Assembly (NCBI RefSeq): GCF_001463885.1
Contig: NZ_BBWQ01000009.1
Span: forward strand, 62,001 to 126,000
Direction: 5' to 3'
Source: Aureimonas altamirensis
GTDB taxonomy: Bacteria > Pseudomonadota > Alphaproteobacteria > Rhizobiales > Rhizobiaceae
DNA length: 64,000 nt
The stretch's first letter is position 1; each line of letters starts with the position of its first letter. The notes under the pieces are model-generated. The model did no database searches, was not told the origin of the DNA, and saw nothing but the letters and a program-made list of their open reading frames with translations. Of this stretch, positions 40,283-49,108 are shown in pieces. A program made the translations under genes and the position numbers.

Positions 40283-41206
40283 CTAGAGCTGGTAGCGGCG
40301 CATCCGCCGCTGAATGACGAACAGGTACAGCGACACGCCGGCAAGGATGATGAGGAACATGGCGGTGGCGATGGCCGCGCCCATGTTTCGATCCCCCTGC
40401 TGAAGCTGGAAGCCGAAGAAGGTGCGGTAAAGCAGCGTGCCGAGAATATCGGTAGACCCGTCCGGTCCGCCCAGCGCACCCTGCATGGAATAAATCAGGT
40501 CGAAGGCATTGAAATTGCCGACGAAAGTCAGGATCGAGACAAGGCCGATCGCCGGCAGGATCAGCGGCAGCTTGATCCTGAAAAACTGCGAAAGGCCGGT
40601 GACGCCGTCGCATTCGGCGGCTTCGATGATCTCGTTGGGGATGGTCAGCAGCGCTGCATAGATCAGCATCATCGGAATGCCGATATTCTGCCAGACGGAC
40701 ACCAATGAAACGGCCGTCAGCGCATAGGCTTCCTGCCCGAGATAGGGGGCGAACAGGAACCGCAGCCCGACCGCGTTCAACAGGTCGGGCGCGATGCCCC
40801 ACAGCGGCGAAAGGATCAGCTTCCAGATGAACCCGACGATCACGAAGGACAGGATCGTCGGCAGGAAGATGGCTGTCCGGTAGAGGGCCACACCGCGCAG
40901 GCGCGGCACCGACATCAGCGCGGCAAGCGCTATGCCCACCGGGTTCTGGATCAGCATGTGCATCAGGAAGAAATACACGTTGTTGCCGAGCGCGTTCCAG
41001 AAGCTGGCCGACCAGCGCGGATCGCCGAAGAGGACCTGAAAGTTCGCCAGCCCGACGAAGCTGGTGCCTTCGGGCGTCGTCCGCTCCAGCGCCAGCCATA
41101 GGGTCTGGATCAGCGGCACGATCATGATGGTCGTGTAGACCAGCAGTGCCGGTGCAAGGAAGACGGCGATATGCCAGCGCCGTCTTGGCCTGATCGTCTC
41201 GGTCAT
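40283..41206 (-). CDS. ABC sugar permease (MalF-like)
   Basis: 307 residues, CUT1 permease with about 6 membrane segments. N-terminus 'RPRRRWHIAVFLAPALLVYTTIMIVPLIQTLWLAL' and a variant EAA loop 'NEIIEAAECDGVTGLSQFFRIKLPLILPAIGLVSILTFVGNFNAFDLIYSMQG' are diagnostic. The motif has EAAECDG where EAAxIDG is usual. It forms a heterodimer with the MalG-like partner. 27 bases downstream of the binding-protein gene. Confidence 0.9.
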   Translation of the reverse strand: MTETIRPRRRWHIAVFLAPALLVYTTIMIVPLIQTLWLALERTTPEGTSFVGLANFQVLFGDPRWSASFWNALGNNVYFFLMHMLIQNPVGIALAALMSVPRLRGVALYRTAIFLPTILSFVIVGFIWKLILSPLWGIAPDLLNAVGLRFLFAPYLGQEAYALTAVSLVSVWQNIGIPMMLIYAALLTIPNEIIEAAECDGVTGLSQFFRIKLPLILPAIGLVSILTFVGNFNAFDLIYSMQGALGGPDGSTDILGTLLYRTFFGFQLQQGDRNMGAAIATAMFLIILAGVSLYLFVIQRRMRRYQL

Positions 41207-41233
41207 GTCCAGCGGGTCCGCTTCAGGTGCGCG

Positions 41234-42511
41234 TTACTGTCCGGAAGGCGCAGCCGGCGCGGCGCCCGGCTTGTACCAGCTATCCAGCCCCGTCTGGAGC
41301 GTGGTCGCCGCGTCAGTCGGTGTTACCGTCCGGTTCATGACATTGGCCGATTGCGCCCATGTCTCGTTTTCCAGGTTCGGCGTGCCGCGCGACAGGATCT
41401 GGTAGGTGGAGCGGATCGTCGGCTGGCATTCGCCGCGCCACGCAACGAAGCTCTGCGCCAGCGGATCCTCGATGGTCACATCCGCATCGATAAGCGGGAA
41501 GAAGCCCGGAGCGGCGTTGGCATAGATCTCGGCGAATTCGGATGTCGCCACCCACTCCAGGAAGGTCTTTGCCGCTTCCTGGTTCGGGCTTGCGGCGTTG
41601 ACGCCCATGCCGATATCGGGGTGGTCGGACACGTAGCAGGTGTCCCCGGCATTGACGACGGGCGGCTTGAAGGCGCCCATCTTGAAATCGACCTGCGGCT
41701 CGAAGACCGAGATTTCCCAGGAGCCGGTGGGGTAGATGGCCGCCCGTCCGAGGGTGAACAGGTTCTGGCTGTCCGGATAGGTTTGCGCCTGATAGCCGTC
41801 GCCCATGTAGTCGGCCCAGCGGGCCAGCACCTCGAACGGCTTTACCCATGGCTCGTCGGTCAGCTTCTCTTCGCCGTCGATGAGCTTCTTGCGGCCGTCC
41901 TCGCCCTTCCAGTAGGTCGGCCCGATGTTCTGGTAACCCATCGTGGCCGCTTCCCACTGGTCCTTGGTGCCGATGGCAAGCGGTACGAAGGTGCCGTCCT
42001 CCTTGATCTTGTCGAGGACGGCGAAGAATTCGGCTTCGGTGGTGGGCACTTCGAGGCCGAGCTGCTCGAACGCATCCATATTGTACATGAAGCCATGCAG
42101 CACCGAGGCCATCGGCACGCAGAACGTCTTCGACCCATCATCCGTCGACCATGCCGTCTTGGCGATGGCACTGAAATTCTCCATGCCCGGAAGGTCGGTC
42201 AGGTCGCCCAGCTTGCCGTTCTGGAAGAGCTGGAGCGAGCCATCGAAGGGACGGCAGGCGACGATGTCGCCGGCAGACCCCGCATCCAGCTTGGCGGCCA
42301 GGGCCGAATTATACTCCGTCGGCGCGGACGGAGAGAAGACCAGCTTGATATCGGGGTGCTTCGCCTCGAAGGCGGGGATGATCTTTTCCTGCCAGACGGG
42401 CAGGTCGTCGTTGCGCCAACTCTCGATGGTCAGCGTCGTCTGCGCCAGCGCAGGGCCGGCAAGGCCAAGGGCGGCAAGGCTGATGGAAGCTTTCAGGACA
42501 GGTCTGCTCAT
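41234..42511 (-). CDS. ABC sugar-binding protein (MalE/UgpB type)
   Basis: 425 residues. Signal peptide 'MSRPVLKASISLAALGLAGPALAQ' then a type 1 extracellular solute-binding domain: 'LTIESWRNDDLPVWQEKIIPAFEAKHPDIKLVFSP', 'FCVPMASVLHGFMYNMDAFEQLGLEVPTTEAEF', 'AAIYPTGSWEISVF'. Good ribosome site GAAAGGG before the ATG. It follows the MurQ-like gene (53 bases) and precedes the two permeases, making it the receptor for the amino sugar handled by the neighbouring enzymes. Confidence 0.9.
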   Translation of the reverse strand: MSRPVLKASISLAALGLAGPALAQTTLTIESWRNDDLPVWQEKIIPAFEAKHPDIKLVFSPSAPTEYNSALAAKLDAGSAGDIVACRPFDGSLQLFQNGKLGDLTDLPGMENFSAIAKTAWSTDDGSKTFCVPMASVLHGFMYNMDAFEQLGLEVPTTEAEFFAVLDKIKEDGTFVPLAIGTKDQWEAATMGYQNIGPTYWKGEDGRKKLIDGEEKLTDEPWVKPFEVLARWADYMGDGYQAQTYPDSQNLFTLGRAAIYPTGSWEISVFEPQVDFKMGAFKPPVVNAGDTCYVSDHPDIGMGVNAASPNQEAAKTFLEWVATSEFAEIYANAAPGFFPLIDADVTIEDPLAQSFVAWRGECQPTIRSTYQILSRGTPNLENETWAQSANVMNRTVTPTDAATTLQTGLDSWYKPGAAPAAPSGQ

Positions 42512-42564
42512 TCGCTTATTCCCTTTCCATGCGGCGTCGACGCCGGTTCACGATCGTTCATGCG

Positions 42565-43467
42565 TCAGTCTTGCAGGCCGGCCAGCGCGCGCCGCAGGCT
42601 GCCGTCGGCTGCGGCAAGCCGCTGCCCGGCGGCTGCGATGTCAGGTGCGCCGGCGGCCAGCAATGTGGCAGGCTTGACGTCGCCATCGGTCTGCCGCAGC
42701 GCGTCCGCTGCCTGCTGCGGCGATGCCCCGGTGATGTCGCAGACCATCCGGACGGCCCGTGCGCGTAGCTTGTCGTTGTCGGCGCGCACGCCCACCATAT
42801 GGCCGTCATGCACATGGCCGCGCCGGATCGCGATCATGGTGGACAGCATGTTCAGCGCCGCCTTCTGTGCCGTGCCGGCGCCCATGCGCGTGGAGCCTGC
42901 CACAAGCTCCGGACCGGTATCCAGGAGCACGGCAACTTCGGCCATCTGCAGGATAGGGGCGTTGCGATTGTTGGCGATGGCAATGGTTGCCGCGCCGCGC
43001 GCGGCGCAGGCTTCCAGGCCCTGCTGGACATAGGGTGTGGAGCCGCTGGCCGAAATGGCGACGACGCAGTCGTCCGCGCCGATGGCCGCAGACAGAACGT
43101 CCTTGTCGGCCTGCGCTCGGTCATCTTCGGCGCCGCCGCCGAATTTCGTTACGATCTCGGCGCCGCCGGCCAGTATGGTGATGAAGGACGATGCAGGCTC
43201 GCCATAGGTCTGGGGAATCTCGAGCGCGTCGCCAAGGGCGATCAAGGCGGGGCTTCCCGCCGCAAGATAGACGAGCCGCCCGCCACGCGACAGCCGCTCC
43301 AGCGCCAGCTCGGCCGCCGCAGTCAGTGCCGGGATCGCGCTTTCGACGGCGGCAAGCGCGTGCCTTTGCCCGTCGAGAAGAAGGCCGAGGGTTTCCAAGT
43401 CCGACCGCGTGTCGAGCCCGCGGGATGCAGGATGCAGCGCTTCGGTTGCCCGCAACTCGTCCGTCAT
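42565..43467 (-). CDS. murQ: MurQ-like N-acetylmuramic acid 6-phosphate etherase
   Basis: 300 residues, SIS fold, aligned by eye to E. coli MurQ. Both catalytic glutamates are kept: 'GDALEIPQTYG' (E. coli DASECPPTYG) and 'GGGAEDD' (VEGAEDS). 'GSTRMGAGTAQKAALNMLST' is also conserved. However, the sugar-phosphate loop reads AAGSPALIAL in place of GAGTSGRLGI, a marked change. MurQ removes the lactyl ether from MurNAc-6-P to give GlcNAc-6-P. The ATG at 43467 follows GGAGGAGG. First gene of the leftward importer operon; GlcNAc-6-P would feed NagA encoded across the divergent promoter. Confidence 0.82.
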   Translation of the reverse strand: MTDELRATEALHPASRGLDTRSDLETLGLLLDGQRHALAAVESAIPALTAAAELALERLSRGGRLVYLAAGSPALIALGDALEIPQTYGEPASSFITILAGGAEIVTKFGGGAEDDRAQADKDVLSAAIGADDCVVAISASGSTPYVQQGLEACAARGAATIAIANNRNAPILQMAEVAVLLDTGPELVAGSTRMGAGTAQKAALNMLSTMIAIRRGHVHDGHMVGVRADNDKLRARAVRMVCDITGASPQQAADALRQTDGDVKPATLLAAGAPDIAAAGQRLAAADGSLRRALAGLQD

Positions 43468-43639
43468 GCCAGCCTCCTCCGCCCTGGAGCGCACCATCAC
43501 AATCAGTAGTGTTACCAACTTAATGCCATTCGTCCAGATGGCTCGTTAAGATTTTGTCATACGAAGCTTTGCGCGGCGACCATAAATCATTGATATGCAG
43601 TGATAATTTCAGGCGGATATTCTTAATTTCGGGTTCATC

Positions 43640-43667
43640 TTGCCCATCCGGCTTATTTTGGTATTGT
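43640..43667 (+). promoter_or_regulatory. Possible promoter of the rightward amino-sugar operon
   Basis: TTGCCC (43640-43645), 16-bp spacer, TATTGT (43662-43667), 28 bases before the GTG start of the kinase. Both hexamers match consensus at four positions. The 227-base divergent gap (43468-43694) is AT-richer than its neighbours, as expected for control regions; I see no convincing NagR-type operator by eye. Confidence 0.35.
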
Positions 43668-43694
43668 CGGGTTGAGTGTCAGGAGATGTCATCG

Positions 43695-44579
43695 GTGCAG
43701 GGCGCAATCCTTCTCGGCGTAGACGGCGGAGGCACCAAATGCCGCGTTCGCGCACGCTATGCCGACGGCACCGCGATTGGTGAGGCATCCGGCGGCACCG
43801 CCAATATCTTTGCCGGTGTCGACGCCGCCCTTGCCAACATCATTGCCGTTTCCACGGCCGCGCTTCAGGCCGGCGGTCTTTCCGCCGATCACCTTGCGCG
43901 CAGCCATGCGGGCCTCGGACTTGCCGGAGCCAACGTATCGTCATTCGCCGCCGAGCTTGCCGCGCGGCCCATGCCGTTTGCGGCCTACGCACTGGAAACG
44001 GATGCCGTCGTTGCATGCCGGGGCGCCCATGGCGGCCGGGACGGCGCCATCGCCATCCTGGGAACCGGATCGGCTTATGTCATACGGCGCGGACCGGCGT
44101 TCACGCTGCTGGGCGGCTGGGGCATTGCCGTTTCCGACCAGGGCAGCGGTGCCGACCTTGGCCGTTCCGCGCTGTCTTTCGCGCTGCTGGCGCTCGACGG
44201 CGTGGTCGAGGAAACCGCTTTGTGCCGCGACATCCTGGCCGAGTTCGACCGCGACCCAAGCGCGCTTGCCGAGTTTGCCGGCGCCGCGCTGCCGCGTGAC
44301 TTCGGTCGCTTCGCGCCGCTGGTGTGGGAGCGGTTCGACGCCGGCGACGCCATCGCCTTGCGGGTCGTCGGGCAGGGCGTTGCCTTGGTAGAGCCCATGC
44401 TGCGGCGGTTGCTGCAACTCGGCGCTCCGGAAATCGCGCTTCTGGGCGGGCTCGCGGCCCGCTATCAGCCGCTGTTTGCAGCCAACATTCAGCAACGCAT
44501 CGTTTCGCCAGAGGGCGATGCCATGGACGGCGCGCTCGATCTTGCGGCAACGCTGCTTCCGGCTGGGGTGGGCGCATGA
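43695..44579 (+). CDS. BadF/BadG-type N-acetylglucosamine kinase
   Basis: 294 residues, ASKHA-fold kinase: 'GAILLGVDGGGTKCRVRARYADG' (phosphate-1 loop), 'GTGSAYVIRRGPAFTLLGGWG' and 'VSDQGSGADLGRSALSFAL' are typical of eukaryote-like GlcNAc kinases and the MurNAc/GlcNAc kinases of alphaproteobacteria. Reaction: ATP + GlcNAc (or MurNAc) to the 6-phosphate. The GTG at 43695 is preferred because AGGAG lies 9 bases upstream, whereas the ATG at 43686 touches that site with no spacing. It overlaps the regulator gene by 4 bases. Confidence 0.85.
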   Translation: MQGAILLGVDGGGTKCRVRARYADGTAIGEASGGTANIFAGVDAALANIIAVSTAALQAGGLSADHLARSHAGLGLAGANVSSFAAELAARPMPFAAYALETDAVVACRGAHGGRDGAIAILGTGSAYVIRRGPAFTLLGGWGIAVSDQGSGADLGRSALSFALLALDGVVEETALCRDILAEFDRDPSALAEFAGAALPRDFGRFAPLVWERFDAGDAIALRVVGQGVALVEPMLRRLLQLGAPEIALLGGLAARYQPLFAANIQQRIVSPEGDAMDGALDLAATLLPAGVGA

Positions 44580-45331
44580 GCGCGCCGTTCCGCATCGGGC
44601 GGTTGGCCACGGGCGGCGGCCCCTTGTATCTGCGGCTCGGCACGGCCATCCGTGAGGCGGTGGAACAGGGCGCGTTGCGCATCGGCCAGGCGCTTCCATC
44701 GGAGCGGGAACTGGCGCAGGAGGCGGGCGTGTCGCGCGTCACCGTGCGCAAGGCGCTGGAAGGGCTGGCTTCGGAAGGCGTGGTCGAGCAAAGGCACGGC
44801 TCCGGCACCTTCATCGCCGACCCTTCGCGCCGCAAGCTGCAACAGGGCCTGTCGCATCTTACATCCTTCACCGAGGACATGCGCACACGCGGACGCGTGG
44901 CGACGTCCGACTGGCTCACCCGCACGATCGGCCGTGTGACGCCGGAAGAGGCGCTGCAACTGGCCTTGTCGCCGGGAGAGCCCGTTAGCCGGTTCCATCG
45001 GCTTCGGCGTGCCGACGGACAGCCGATGGCGGTGGAGCGCGCCTGCGTTCCAGCGGCGATCCTGCCCGATCCCGATCTTGTCGCGGCCTCGCTGTACGAT
45101 GCCATGGCGGTTGCCGGACATCGCCCCGTGCGGGCGCTTCAAAGGCTGGGCGCCGAAAATCTTGGGGCCGAGGATGCGCGTCTGCTGGGCCTGCCCGAAG
45201 GCGCGGCCGCGCTTTCCATTCTCCGTGTGTCCTTCGACGCTTCGGGCCAGCCGGTGGAGCTGACCCGCTCGCACTACAGGGGGGATGCCTATGACTTCGT
45301 CGCCGAAATGGCACTATCCGGAAAAGGCTGA
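44576..45331 (+). CDS. GntR/HutC-family regulator with UTRA domain (NagR-like)
   Basis: 251 residues. Winged helix about 15-80 ('PLYLRLGTAIREAVEQGALRIGQALPSERELAQEAGVSRVTVRKALEGLASEGVV') and UTRA ligand domain about 90-245 ('RRKLQQGLSHLTSFTEDMRTRG', 'GEPVSRFHRLRRADGQPMAVERACVP', 'VSFDASGQPVELTRSHYRGDAYDF'). NagR/YvoA-type members sense GlcNAc-6-P or GlcN-6-P. Co-translated with the kinase before it (4-base overlap) and the SIS gene after it (3-base gap), so it is autoregulated with the pathway it controls. Confidence 0.88.
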   Translation: MSAPFRIGRLATGGGPLYLRLGTAIREAVEQGALRIGQALPSERELAQEAGVSRVTVRKALEGLASEGVVEQRHGSGTFIADPSRRKLQQGLSHLTSFTEDMRTRGRVATSDWLTRTIGRVTPEEALQLALSPGEPVSRFHRLRRADGQPMAVERACVPAAILPDPDLVAASLYDAMAVAGHRPVRALQRLGAENLGAEDARLLGLPEGAAALSILRVSFDASGQPVELTRSHYRGDAYDFVAEMALSGKG

Positions 45332-45334
45332 GCG

Positions 45335-46360
45335 ATGAGCGAACCGTCCCTGATGCGGCGGGAAATCGACGAGGCGCCCGAGGCGGTGCGTCGTCTGCTG
45401 GACCTCTCTGGCGAAGCGATGCGCGCTGCCGGCAACCGCCTGCGACTCTTGAGCCCGCCCGTCGTCGCCACGATCGCACGGGGATCGTCCGACCACGCCG
45501 CAACCTACTTCAAATATGCAACCGAGATCGTGGCCGGCGTTCCCGTGGCCTCGCTGGGGCCATCCGTGGTTTCCGTATACGGCGCGGCGCTGAAGCTGCA
45601 GGGCTGCGCCGCCATCGCGGTTTCGCAGTCGGGGCGCAGCCCGGATATCGTTGCCTTGGCGAAAGCCGCGCGCGCCGGCGGCGGCGAAACGATAGCGCTC
45701 GTCAACGCCGAAGGCTCGCCGCTGGCCGATACGGCATCGGCCAGCGTGGCGCTGCAGGCCGGCCCGGAGAAAAGCGTGGCGGCCACCAAGAGCTTCATCG
45801 CCTCCGTGGCTGCGGCGCTTTGCATCCTGGCGGAGTGGCAGGGCGACGATGCGCTTCGGCAGGGCCTCCGGCGCCTGCCGGACGATCTCGACGCCGCACT
45901 GGAATGCCGCTGGGACGAGGCGGTTGACGCAGTCCGGGATGCAGGCTCGCTGTATACGCTTGGGCGCGGCCCTGGATTTGCGGTGGCGGCGGAAACCGCA
46001 CTTAAGTTCAAAGAGACGTGCATTGTGCATGCCGAGGCCTATTCGGGCGCCGAGTTGCTGCACGGTCCGGTTTCGCTGGTGGAAGGCGGCTTTCCCGTCT
46101 TCGCCTATGTCCCGCGCGACGCGGCGCATGCCAGCCTTGTGGATACGGCAAACCAGTTGCAGCAAAAGGGGGCAATGCTGTTCGTGGCGGGCGAGGGCGC
46201 GCCAGGGCGCCGCCTGCCCACGGCGCCGGCCGGGCACCCGCTGCTGGAGCCGCTGGTGATGCTGCTTTCGTTCTATGGCTTTGCCGAGGCGCTGTCCCGT
46301 GCGCGGGGGTTCAACCCCGATGTGCCGCGCGGTTTGAAGAAGGTTACGGAGACGATCTGA
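45335..46360 (+). CDS. SIS-domain glucosamine-6-phosphate deaminase/isomerase (NagB-II type)
   Basis: 341 residues with two SIS domains, equal to the isomerase half of GlmS without the glutaminase part. 'ATIARGSSDHAATYFKYATEIVAGVPVASLGPSVVSVYG' and 'AIAVSQSGRSPDIVALAKAARAGG' are the sugar-phosphate-binding loops; 'AAETALKFKETCIVHAEAYSGAELLHGPVSLVE' carries the catalytic Glu/Lys region. This is the NagB-II class found in alphaproteobacteria: GlcN-6-P to fructose-6-P plus ammonia. It overlaps the nagA start by one base (TGATG). Confidence 0.87.
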   Translation: MSEPSLMRREIDEAPEAVRRLLDLSGEAMRAAGNRLRLLSPPVVATIARGSSDHAATYFKYATEIVAGVPVASLGPSVVSVYGAALKLQGCAAIAVSQSGRSPDIVALAKAARAGGGETIALVNAEGSPLADTASASVALQAGPEKSVAATKSFIASVAAALCILAEWQGDDALRQGLRRLPDDLDAALECRWDEAVDAVRDAGSLYTLGRGPGFAVAAETALKFKETCIVHAEAYSGAELLHGPVSLVEGGFPVFAYVPRDAAHASLVDTANQLQQKGAMLFVAGEGAPGRRLPTAPAGHPLLEPLVMLLSFYGFAEALSRARGFNPDVPRGLKKVTETI

Positions 46361-47526
46361 TGGCGATCACCGCTTACCGGGGCGCAGACATCTTCGACGG
46401 GCAGGTTCGTCGCTCCGGCCATGCGCTTCTGGTCGATGAAGGCCGGGTATGGAAGATCCTGCCGCAGACGGATGTGCCGGGCGGCGTTGAGCTGGTGGAC
46501 CTGCCCGGCGGCCTGCTGGCGCCCGGCTTTATCGACGTGCAGGTGAATGGCGGTGGCGGCGTCCTTTTGAACGACCAGCCGACCGTGGCCGGTATACGCG
46601 CCATCTGCGAGGCACATGCACGCTTCGGCTCCACCGCGTTGATGCCCACCGTGATCACCGACCGGCCCGAGACCACTTTTGCAGCCATCGAGGCGGTTGG
46701 CGCCGCGATGGCCGAGGGCGTTGCCGGCTGCATCGGCATCCATGTCGAGGGGCCATTCCTGTCCACGGCCCGCAAGGGCGCGCACGACCCGGCGTTGATC
46801 CGGACCATGTCGGACGACGATCTGGCAAGATTCGTGGCAACGACGGTTCGGCCGATGATCCTGACGGTCGCCACCGAAAGCGTGACGCCGCAACAGATCA
46901 GCGTGCTGGCCGCGAACGGAATCACCGTCTCGATCGGCCATTCGGACGCCACCTTCGAGGATGCCAAACGGGCCTTCGATGCCGGCGCGCGGGGTGTCAC
47001 ACATCTCTTCAACGCCATGAGCCAGCTTGGCCATCGCAGCCCCGGGCTGGTCGGTGCTGCGCTCCAGACGGACGATATCTGGTGCGGCATCATCGCGGAT
47101 GGCTATCATGTGCATCCGGCCGCCATCGACGTTGCGCTGCGCGCCAAGCGGGGCCAGGGCACGATGATGGCGATTACCGATGCGATGCCGACCGTCGGGG
47201 TGGATGAAGGTGTTTTCGAGCTGAACGGGCGCACGGTCCGGCGCAGCAACGGACGCCTGACGCTGGATGACGGCACGTTGGCCGGGTCCGACCTGACAAT
47301 GATCGGCGCCGTGCAATATCTTGTCGGCACGATCGGCGTGCCGCTGGAAGAGGCGCTGCGCATGGCCTCGCTCTATCCCGCGACCTTCCTTGGGCTGCAG
47401 GGCGAGCGGGGCGCGCTGACCGAAGGTCTGCGTGCCGACATGGTCTGGATGGATACGGCGTTGAACCTTCGCGGCGTCTGGATCGGCGGTCGCAAACTGC
47501 CCCGCGCCGGGCAGGAAGACGCCTGA
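46360..47526 (+). CDS. nagA: N-acetylglucosamine-6-phosphate deacetylase
   Basis: 388 residues, amidohydrolase superfamily. 'LAPGFIDVQVNGGGGVLLND' (where many amidohydrolases have H-x-H, NagA has Q-N), 'GIHVEGPFLSTARKGAHDP' (Glu metal ligand), 'ITVSIGHSDATFEDAKRAFDAGARGVTHLFNAMSQLGHR' (two His), 'AITDAMPTVG' (catalytic Asp). Converts GlcNAc-6-P to GlcN-6-P and acetate, feeding the SIS-type deaminase just upstream. The start overlaps the previous stop as TGATG. Last gene of the operon. Confidence 0.93.
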   Translation: MAITAYRGADIFDGQVRRSGHALLVDEGRVWKILPQTDVPGGVELVDLPGGLLAPGFIDVQVNGGGGVLLNDQPTVAGIRAICEAHARFGSTALMPTVITDRPETTFAAIEAVGAAMAEGVAGCIGIHVEGPFLSTARKGAHDPALIRTMSDDDLARFVATTVRPMILTVATESVTPQQISVLAANGITVSIGHSDATFEDAKRAFDAGARGVTHLFNAMSQLGHRSPGLVGAALQTDDIWCGIIADGYHVHPAAIDVALRAKRGQGTMMAITDAMPTVGVDEGVFELNGRTVRRSNGRLTLDDGTLAGSDLTMIGAVQYLVGTIGVPLEEALRMASLYPATFLGLQGERGALTEGLRADMVWMDTALNLRGVWIGGRKLPRAGQEDA

Positions 47527-47540
47527 CCAGCCAGACCATT

Positions 47541-47556
47541 GCATGAACCGTCATGC
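47541..47556 (+). terminator. Weak hairpin after nagA
   Basis: GCATGA-ACCG-TCATGC, 6-bp perfect arms, 14 bases after the nagA stop and before the modA promoter region. No T-run; it may help end the operon. Confidence 0.25.
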
Positions 47557-47625
47557 GCCATCGCGGCTTGCACCCTCGATAGCAATAGGCAATATTTCCG
47601 TTCGGATATATCGGGTAGGGGCCTT

Positions 47626-48366
47626 ATGCATCGTGTGTTGATCGCAGTTCACGTCGTGGCCACGCTAACGGTTACGGCACAGGCCAAAACGGTGAATGTC
47701 GCGGTTGCGGCAAACTTCACGGATGCGGCAAACGAAATCGCCGCTGCCTTTGCCGATGCGACAGAGCACGATGCGGTGCTGTCCTTCGGCGCGACCGGCC
47801 AGTTCTACGCGCAGATCACGCAGGGTGCGCCATTCCAGGTGTTTCTGGCCGCAGATGACGAGCGTACGGCGCTGGCGGTACGGGAGGGCTACGGTGTCGA
47901 TGGCACGGTCTTCACCTATGCCATCGGCCAGTTGGTGCTTTATTCGGCCGAAGCGGGGAAGGTCACGGGACCGGAAACGCTGAGAGCCGGCAATTTCCAG
48001 CAGATCGCAATCGCCAATCCCGAGACCGCGCCCTATGGGGCCGCTGCGGTCGAGACGATGAAGGCGTTGGAGGTTTACGACAGCCTGACGTCGAAGATCG
48101 TTCAGGGGCAAAGCATCGGCCAGGCCTATCAGTTCGTGGAAACCGGCAACGCGGAAGTCGGTTTCGTAGCGCTTGGCCAGGTATCGCAGACGGATGCCGG
48201 CTCGCGCTGGGTGGTTCCGCAGGATCTCTACCGACCGATCAGGCAGGACGCCGTCCTTCTGAAGACGGGCGAGGATAATCCCGCCGCATTGGCCTTTCTC
48301 GACTTCCTGAAGGGCGAGGAAGCTGGCGCGATCATCCGCAAATTCGGCTACGCCATTGCCCGGTGA
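47626..48366 (+). CDS. modA: Molybdate-binding periplasmic protein
   Basis: 246 residues. Signal peptide 'MHRVLIAVHVVATLTVTAQA-KTV'. Mature protein: 'VNVAVAANFTDAANEIAAAF', 'VLSFGATGQFYAQITQGAPFQVFLAADDERT' and 'FVALGQVSQTDAGSRWVVPQDLYRPI', all normal ModA segments; the conserved serine/alanine oxyanion contacts ('AANF', 'GATGQ') are present. It delivers molybdate or tungstate to ModB. The ATG at 47626 follows a GGTAGGGGCC stretch. modB and modC follow in the same direction. Confidence 0.92.
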   Translation: MHRVLIAVHVVATLTVTAQAKTVNVAVAANFTDAANEIAAAFADATEHDAVLSFGATGQFYAQITQGAPFQVFLAADDERTALAVREGYGVDGTVFTYAIGQLVLYSAEAGKVTGPETLRAGNFQQIAIANPETAPYGAAAVETMKALEVYDSLTSKIVQGQSIGQAYQFVETGNAEVGFVALGQVSQTDAGSRWVVPQDLYRPIRQDAVLLKTGEDNPAALAFLDFLKGEEAGAIIRKFGYAIAR

Positions 48367-48442
48367 GCCGGTACTTCGACTGCGGGCACGCTCCGCATGG
48401 TATGCCGGCGTCAAATGAAAGGGGAAAGCACTGTCCAGCGAA

Positions 48443-49108
48443 TTGTGGTCGCCGATCAGGCTCACCCTCGAACTTGCCGCCATCTCGACGCTCATTCTGC
48501 TGATCGTCGGGACGCCGATCGCATGGTGGCTCGCATGGACCCGCTCGCGGTGGCGCGAGGTCGTGGCCACGATCGTCGCCCTGCCGCTGGTTCTGCCGCC
48601 GACCGTGCTCGGATTCTACCTGCTCGTCGCCCTGGGACCGGCCGGGCTGGGCGGGTGGTTTGGCGGTCTCGTCGGGCTGCGCACCTTTGCCTTCACCTTC
48701 GAGGGCCTGGTATTCGGCTCGGTCATCTATTCCATGCCCTTCGTGGTCCAACCCATTCGCAACTCTTTCGAGGCGGTCGGGCCGCGTCCGCTGGAGGTGG
48801 CGGCAACGCTGGGTGCCTCGCCATGGGACCGGTTCTTCACCATTGCGGTACCCCTGGCCGCCCCCGGCTTCCTGACGGCGGCGGTGCTGGGCTTCGCCCA
48901 CACGGTCGGAGAGTTCGGCGTCATCCTGATGATCGGCGGCAATATTCCGGGCGAGACGAAGGTTCTTTCGGTCGCGATCTACGACTTCGTCGAGACGCTG
49001 CGTTGGCGTGAAGCCCATATCCTGTCCGCAGGAATGCTCGCCTTCTCCTTCCTGGTAATCCTGTCCGTATCCCTCATTGCCCGACGCACCGGGCGGCGGG
49101 CCTATTGA
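48443..49108 (+). CDS. modB: Molybdate ABC transporter permease
   Basis: 221 residues with about 5 membrane segments. '[23 protein letters not shown]' and the EAA loop '[58 protein letters not shown]' are diagnostic for ModB. The listed TTG start has no ribosome site; a CTG four codons upstream (48431) has GGGG at proper spacing and gives a more usual N-terminus, so a rare CTG start is possible. The stop overlaps the modC start (TGATG). Confidence 0.9.
   Translation: MWSPIRLTLELAAISTLILLIVGTPIAWWLAWTRSRWREVVATIVALPLVLPPTVLGFYLLVALGPAGLGGWFGGLVGLRTFAFTFEGLVFGSVIYSMPFVVQPIRNSFEAVGPRPLEVAATLGASPWDRFFTIAVPLAAPGFLTAAVLGFAHTVGEFGVILMIGGNIPGETKVLSVAIYDFVETLRWREAHILSAGMLAFSFLVILSVSLIARRTGRRAY

Noticed and set aside
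38364-41099. A continuous 911-codon reading frame covering the oxidoreductase and reading on through both permease genes
   Set aside because: Only the last ~350 codons encode a recognisable protein; the rest is an out-of-frame reading of the two MalFG-type permease genes on the same strand, kept open by high GC.
47570-47620. Possible ModE binding site upstream of modA (CGATA ... GATATATCG)
   Set aside because: The half-sites are too far apart and do not match the known ModE palindrome; not enough to claim an operator.
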